Source: Streptomyces sp. DvalAA-43 (GTDB lineage Bacteria; Actinomycetota; Actinomycetes; Streptomycetales; Streptomycetaceae). From it: a stretch of 64,000 nt of DNA. The notes beneath the pieces are model-generated. The model did not search any database. It was not told where the DNA came from and saw nothing but the letters and a program-made list of their open reading frames with translations. The translations under genes were made by a program, and so were the position numbers. How positions within the stretch are numbered: the stretch's first letter is position 1; each line of letters opens with the position of its first letter. The stretch is taken from positions 1-64,000 of the forward strand of contig NZ_FMBW01000046.1 of NCBI RefSeq assembly GCF_900091725.1, given 5' to 3'. Positions 60,535-64,000 of the stretch are shown piece after piece.

Positions 60535-62430
60535 TCAGACCGCCCTCATCAGCAGGGTCGCGGCGATGAGGACCGCCGTACCGCCGAACATCGAGACCGC
60601 GTAGGAGCGGGCGTAGCCGTTCTGCAGCTTGCGCAGCCGGCCGGAGAGCCCGCCCATCGAGGCCGCCGTGCCGTTGACGACGCCGTCGACCAGGGTGTGG
60701 TCGACGTACACCAGGGAGCGGGTGAGGTGCTCGCCGCCGCGGACCAGGACCACGTGGTTGAAGTCGTCCTGGAGGAGGTCGCGGCGGGCGGCCCGGGTGA
60801 GCAGCGAGCCGCGCGGGGCGACGACCGGCACGGGCTTGCGTCCGTACATCGCCCAGGCGATGGCGACGCCGATGACGAGCACGACCATGGTGGCGGCGGT
60901 GACCGTCGTGGCGCTGACCGGCGCGTGGCCGTGGCTGTGACCGGTGACCGGCTCCAGCCAGTTCAGGAAGCGGTCGCCGATGGAGAAGAAGCCTCCGGCG
61001 AAGACCGAGCCGAACGCGAGGACGATCATGGGGATGGTCATCGACTTCGGGGACTCGTGCGGATGCGGCTCGTGGCCCTCCGCGTCGGGCTGCCAGCGCT
61101 TCTCGCCGAAGAACGTCAGCAGCATCACGCGCGTCATGTAGAACGCGGTGATCGCGGCGCCCAGCAGGGTCACCGCCCCGAGGATCCAGCCCTCGGTGCC
61201 GCCCTTGGCGAAGGCCGCTTCGATGATCTTGTCCTTGGAGAAGAAGCCGGACAGGCCGGGGAAGCCGATGATCGCCAGATAGCCGAGGCCGAAGGTGATG
61301 AAGGTGACCGGCATGTATTTCCGCAGGCCGCCGAACTTCCGCATGTCGACCTCGTCGTTCATGCCGTGCATGACCGAACCGGCGCCGAGGAAGAGCCCGG
61401 CCTTGAAGAAGCCGTGCGTCACCAGGTGCATGATCGCGAAGACATAGCCGATCGGGCCGAGCCCGGCGGCCAGGATCATGTAGCCGATCTGCGACATCGT
61501 CGACCCGGCGAGGGCCTTCTTGATGTCGTCCTTCGCGCAACCGACGATCGCACCGAAGAGCAGCGTGACCGCTCCGACGACCACCACGACCAGTTGTGCG
61601 TCCGGCGCCGCGTTGAAGATCGCGCCGGAGCGGACGATGAGGTACACACCCGCGGTCACCATGGTCGCGGCGTGGATGAGGGCCGAGACCGGGGTCGGGC
61701 CCTCCATCGCGTCACCCAGCCAGGACTGCAGCGGCACCTGGGCCGACTTGCCGCAGGCCGCGAGCAGCAGCATCAGGCCGATCGCCGTCAGCTTGCCCTC
61801 GCTCGTCTGCCCGGTCGCTTCGAGGACGGGGCCGAAGGCGAAGGTGCCGAAGGTGGTGAACATCAGCATGATCGCGATCGACAGGCCCATGTCGCCGACC
61901 CGGTTGACCAGGAAGGCCTTCTTGGCGGCCGTGGCCGCGCTGGGCTTGTGCTGCCAGAAGCCGATGAGCAGGTACGACGCCAGACCGACGCCCTCCCACC
62001 CGACGTACAGCAGCAGGTAGTTGTCGGCGATGACCAGGATCAGCATCGCCGCGAGGAACAGGTTCAGATAGCCGAAGAAGCGGCGCCGGCGCTCGTCGTG
62101 CGCCATGTAGCCGATCGAGTAGATGTGGATCAGGGTGCCCACACCGGTGATCAGCAGCACGAACGTCATCGACAGCTGGTCGAGCTGGAAGGCCACATCG
62201 GCCTGGAAGCCCTCGACCGGGATCCAGCTGAACAGCTTCTGGTGCAGCGTCCGGTCCTCCGCGCCCTTCCCCAGCATGTCGAGGAAGAGCACGACGCCGA
62301 TGACGAACGACGCGGCGGCGAGCAGGGTGCCGAGCCAGTGTCCGGCGCGGTCCAGCCGTCGGCCGCCGCAGAGCAGGACAGCCGCTCCGAGCAGAGGCGC
62401 CGCGACGAGCAGCGCGATCAGGTTCTCCAC
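60535..62430 (-). CDS. nuoL: NADH-quinone oxidoreductase subunit L
   Basis: A 631-residue subunit with the antiporter core and lateral helix. The motifs NYLLLYVGWEGVGLASYLLIGFW (in parts), CGKSAQVPLQSWLGDAMEGPTPVSALIHAATMV (in parts) and GPTPVSALIHAATMVTAGVYLI are typical. A His-rich loop (EGHEPHPHES and GHSHGHAP) precedes the last helices. GTG start, 14 bases after the nuoK stop. Confidence 0.95.
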   Translation of the reverse strand: MENLIALLVAAPLLGAAVLLCGGRRLDRAGHWLGTLLAAASFVIGVVLFLDMLGKGAEDRTLHQKLFSWIPVEGFQADVAFQLDQLSMTFVLLITGVGTLIHIYSIGYMAHDERRRRFFGYLNLFLAAMLILVIADNYLLLYVGWEGVGLASYLLIGFWQHKPSAATAAKKAFLVNRVGDMGLSIAIMLMFTTFGTFAFGPVLEATGQTSEGKLTAIGLMLLLAACGKSAQVPLQSWLGDAMEGPTPVSALIHAATMVTAGVYLIVRSGAIFNAAPDAQLVVVVVGAVTLLFGAIVGCAKDDIKKALAGSTMSQIGYMILAAGLGPIGYVFAIMHLVTHGFFKAGLFLGAGSVMHGMNDEVDMRKFGGLRKYMPVTFITFGLGYLAIIGFPGLSGFFSKDKIIEAAFAKGGTEGWILGAVTLLGAAITAFYMTRVMLLTFFGEKRWQPDAEGHEPHPHESPKSMTIPMIVLAFGSVFAGGFFSIGDRFLNWLEPVTGHSHGHAPVSATTVTAATMVVLVIGVAIAWAMYGRKPVPVVAPRGSLLTRAARRDLLQDDFNHVVLVRGGEHLTRSLVYVDHTLVDGVVNGTAASMGGLSGRLRKLQNGYARSYAVSMFGGTAVLIAATLLMRAV

Positions 62431-62444
62431 GATTCAACGTCCCC

Positions 62445-62744
62445 TTACAGCTTCATCAGGCTGGCGTCGTCGACCGAGGCCGAGTGGCGGGAACGGAACA
62501 CCGACACGATGATCGCGAGCCCGACCACGACCTCCGCCGCGGCGACGACCATCGTGAAGAAGGCGATGATCTGGCCGTCGAGATTGCCGTGCATCCGGGA
62601 GAAGGTCACGAACGCGAGGTTGCAGGCGTTGAGCATCAGCTCCACGCACATGAACACCACGATCGCGTTCCGCCGGATCAGCACCCCGGCCGCGCCGATG
62701 GTGAACAACAGGGCTGCGAGATAGAGGTAGTTGACCGGGTTCAC
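62445..62744 (-). CDS. nuoK: NADH-quinone oxidoreductase subunit K
   Basis: A 99-residue three-helix subunit with both membrane glutamates (MCVELMLNACNL and AAAEVVVGLAI). Normal length for the family, unlike the extended NuoK2. GTG overlaps the nuoJ stop. Confidence 0.95.
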   Translation of the reverse strand: MNPVNYLYLAALLFTIGAAGVLIRRNAIVVFMCVELMLNACNLAFVTFSRMHGNLDGQIIAFFTMVVAAAEVVVGLAIIVSVFRSRHSASVDDASLMKL

Positions 62745-63568
62745 TTGGCGACCTCCTCTTCTTCGTTGTCACGGCCGAGCCGCTCCTCGGAGCGCTGCTC
62801 CAGTGCTTTGAGCTGCTCCAGCGACTCGTTCGACACATCGCGGATCTGGCCGCGGTTGCGCAGCGTCTGCATGACGGTGAGCTCGGAGGGCGTGCCGTCG
62901 GGGAGCAGGCCCGGGATGTCCACGGCGTTGTGCCGGGCGTAGACACCGGGGGCGGGCAGCGGCGGCAGTTGCTTTCCGCGTACGCGCTCCTCGGACATCT
63001 CCCGCTGGCTCTTGGCCCGTTCGGTGCGCTCCCGGTGGGTGAGCACCATCGCGCCGACCGTCGCCGTGATCAGCAGGGCGCCGGTGATCTCGAAGGCGAA
63101 GACGTACTTGGTGAAGATGAGGCTGGCCAGCCCCTCGACGTTTCCGCCGTGCTCGGCGTTGGCGGTGCCGAGTCCGTTGAAGGTGTTCAGCGAGGCGTTG
63201 CCGATGCCCGCGACGAGCAGGGCGCCGAAGCCGAGCCCGCAGCCCGCGGCCAGCCAGCGCTGGCCCTTCAGGGTCTCCTTCAGGGAGTCGGCCGCGGTGA
63301 CACCGACCAGCATGACCACGAAGAGGAACAGCATCATGATCGCGCCGGTGTAGACGACGATCTGGACGATGCCCAGGAAGTAGGCGCCGTTGGCGAGGTA
63401 GAAGACCGCCAGGATGATCATGGTCCCGGCGAGGCTCAGCGCGCTGTGCACGGCCTTCTTCATCAGTACGGTGGACAGCGCGCCGATCACGGCGACGATG
63501 CCGAGCAGCCAGAACTGGACGGCCTCGCCGGTCGAGGTCTGGGAGGCCGCGGCGGCCAGGGCGGTCAT
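62741..63568 (-). CDS. nuoJ: NADH-quinone oxidoreductase subunit J
   Basis: A 275-residue protein. The five-helix NuoJ core occupies about residues 18-180, including VQIVVYTGAIMMLFLFVVML. The remaining 95 residues form a charged extension with ELTVMQTLRNRGQIRD and a Glu-rich end, longer than E. coli NuoJ but, as far as I know, usual in Streptomyces. ATG at 63568 overlaps the nuoI stop. Confidence 0.95.
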   Translation of the reverse strand: MTALAAAASQTSTGEAVQFWLLGIVAVIGALSTVLMKKAVHSALSLAGTMIILAVFYLANGAYFLGIVQIVVYTGAIMMLFLFVVMLVGVTAADSLKETLKGQRWLAAGCGLGFGALLVAGIGNASLNTFNGLGTANAEHGGNVEGLASLIFTKYVFAFEITGALLITATVGAMVLTHRERTERAKSQREMSEERVRGKQLPPLPAPGVYARHNAVDIPGLLPDGTPSELTVMQTLRNRGQIRDVSNESLEQLKALEQRSEERLGRDNEEEEVAK

Positions 63569-64000
63569 GCGCCCACCCCCTGCGCCGAGCCGTTGTTCTC
63601 GCTGTGCTCGTCGTCCGGCTTCTCGCCCTTGGAGACGGCGACCTGGCGCTCCGTACCGGGCGCGGCCTCGGTGACCAGGCCCCGGTAGTAGTCCTGTTCG
63701 TCCATCCCCGGGAAGATCGCGTGCGGGGTGTCGACCATGCCCTCCTCCAGGCCCGCGAGCAGCTCGCCCTTGGTGTAGATGAGGCTCTCGCGGGTGGTGT
63801 TGGCGAGCTCGAACTGATTGGTCATCGTCAGCGCCCGGGTCGGGCAGGCCTCGATGCACAGTCCGCAGAGGATGCAGCGCGCGTAGTTGATCTGGTAGAC
63901 GCGGCCGTAGCGCTCACCCGGGGAGTAGCGCTCCTCGTCGGTGTTGTCCGCGCCCTCGACGTAGATCGCGTCCGCCGGACAGGCCCAGGCGCACAGCTCG
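63565..64000 (-). CDS. nuoI: Complex I ferredoxin-like subunit I, partial (5' end beyond window)
   Basis: The last 144 codons of NuoI. The window enters just inside the first cluster motif (CAWACPADAI), and the second, CILCGLCIEACPTRAL, is complete. A C-terminal region of about 85 residues follows, including ELLAGLEEGMVDTPHAIFPGMDEQDYYRG (in parts) and an acidic end, which differs entirely from the QA-rich tail of NuoI2. The gene continues past position 64000. Confidence 0.95.
   Translation of the reverse strand, partial: ELCAWACPADAIYVEGADNTDEERYSPGERYGRVYQINYARCILCGLCIEACPTRALTMTNQFELANTTRESLIYTKGELLAGLEEGMVDTPHAIFPGMDEQDYYRGLVTEAAPGTERQVAVSKGEKPDDEHSENNGSAQGVGA

Overview
The window comes from a Streptomyces chromosome or a very close relative. 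The DNA is very GC-rich, many starts are GTG with GGAGG-type ribosome sites, neighbouring genes are often joined by GTGA or ATGA overlaps, and the gene content (two complex I loci, korAB, a tRNA-Tyr gene carrying an integrative element) matches the nuo region I know from Streptomyces coelicolor. No species can be named from sequence alone.

Positions 1 to about 8971 are the right part of an actinomycete integrative and conjugative element (AICE) inserted at the 3' end of a tRNA-Tyr gene. In order it carries a DUF3307 membrane protein, a small transfer-associated protein, the TraB/FtsK-type DNA pump, several small unknown proteins, a three-gene coupled replication module (prim-pol primase, Cys/His small protein, DUF3631 helicase-like ATPase), an excisionase and a tyrosine integrase. 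Two short-repeat arrays stand out: eight GCACA-centred octamers after traB (candidate transfer locus) and seven copies of CCGCTACA between the ATPase and xis (candidate origin or control region). The left end and second attachment site lie outside the window.

From 8972 to 13646 is core chromosome: tRNA-Tyr, yajQ, an ogt-alkB alkylation repair pair, a GlsB/YeaQ-type membrane protein, a YccF protein, htpX and mscL.

From 13741 to 23911 is a leftward, tightly overlapped second complex I operon, nuoA2-B2-C2-H2-I2-J2-K2-L2-M2-N2. It has no NuoD and no NADH module (E, F, G), and its hydrophilic subunits carry low-complexity tails. It is followed by two related sensor kinases, which share a 304-bp segment 99% identical, then a LuxR-type response regulator and korAB (2-oxoacid:ferredoxin oxidoreductase). 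This layout suggests, but does not prove, a ferredoxin-fed respiratory unit with its own redox or membrane sensing.

From 31285 to 57158 is mixed metabolism and transport: an APC permease, a divergent HxlR/NmrA-type oxidoreductase pair, RarD, an FAD monooxygenase, a DUF7848 locus with an apparent deletion scar, a lipoprotein, a VOC protein, a deazaflavin-reductase/hemerythrin fusion, a HAD phosphatase, a TetR regulator beside an ABC exporter, a LolA/RseB-like protein, a polyprenyl diphosphate synthase (probably menaquinone side chain), a POT peptide transporter with a CocE/NonD peptidase, fumarylacetoacetase with a GPP34 protein, a Uma2 nuclease-like protein and RecQ.

From 57297 to the right edge is the 3' end of the canonical complex I operon (nuoI partial, J, K, L, M, N), also leftward, ending at a strong hairpin beside recQ.
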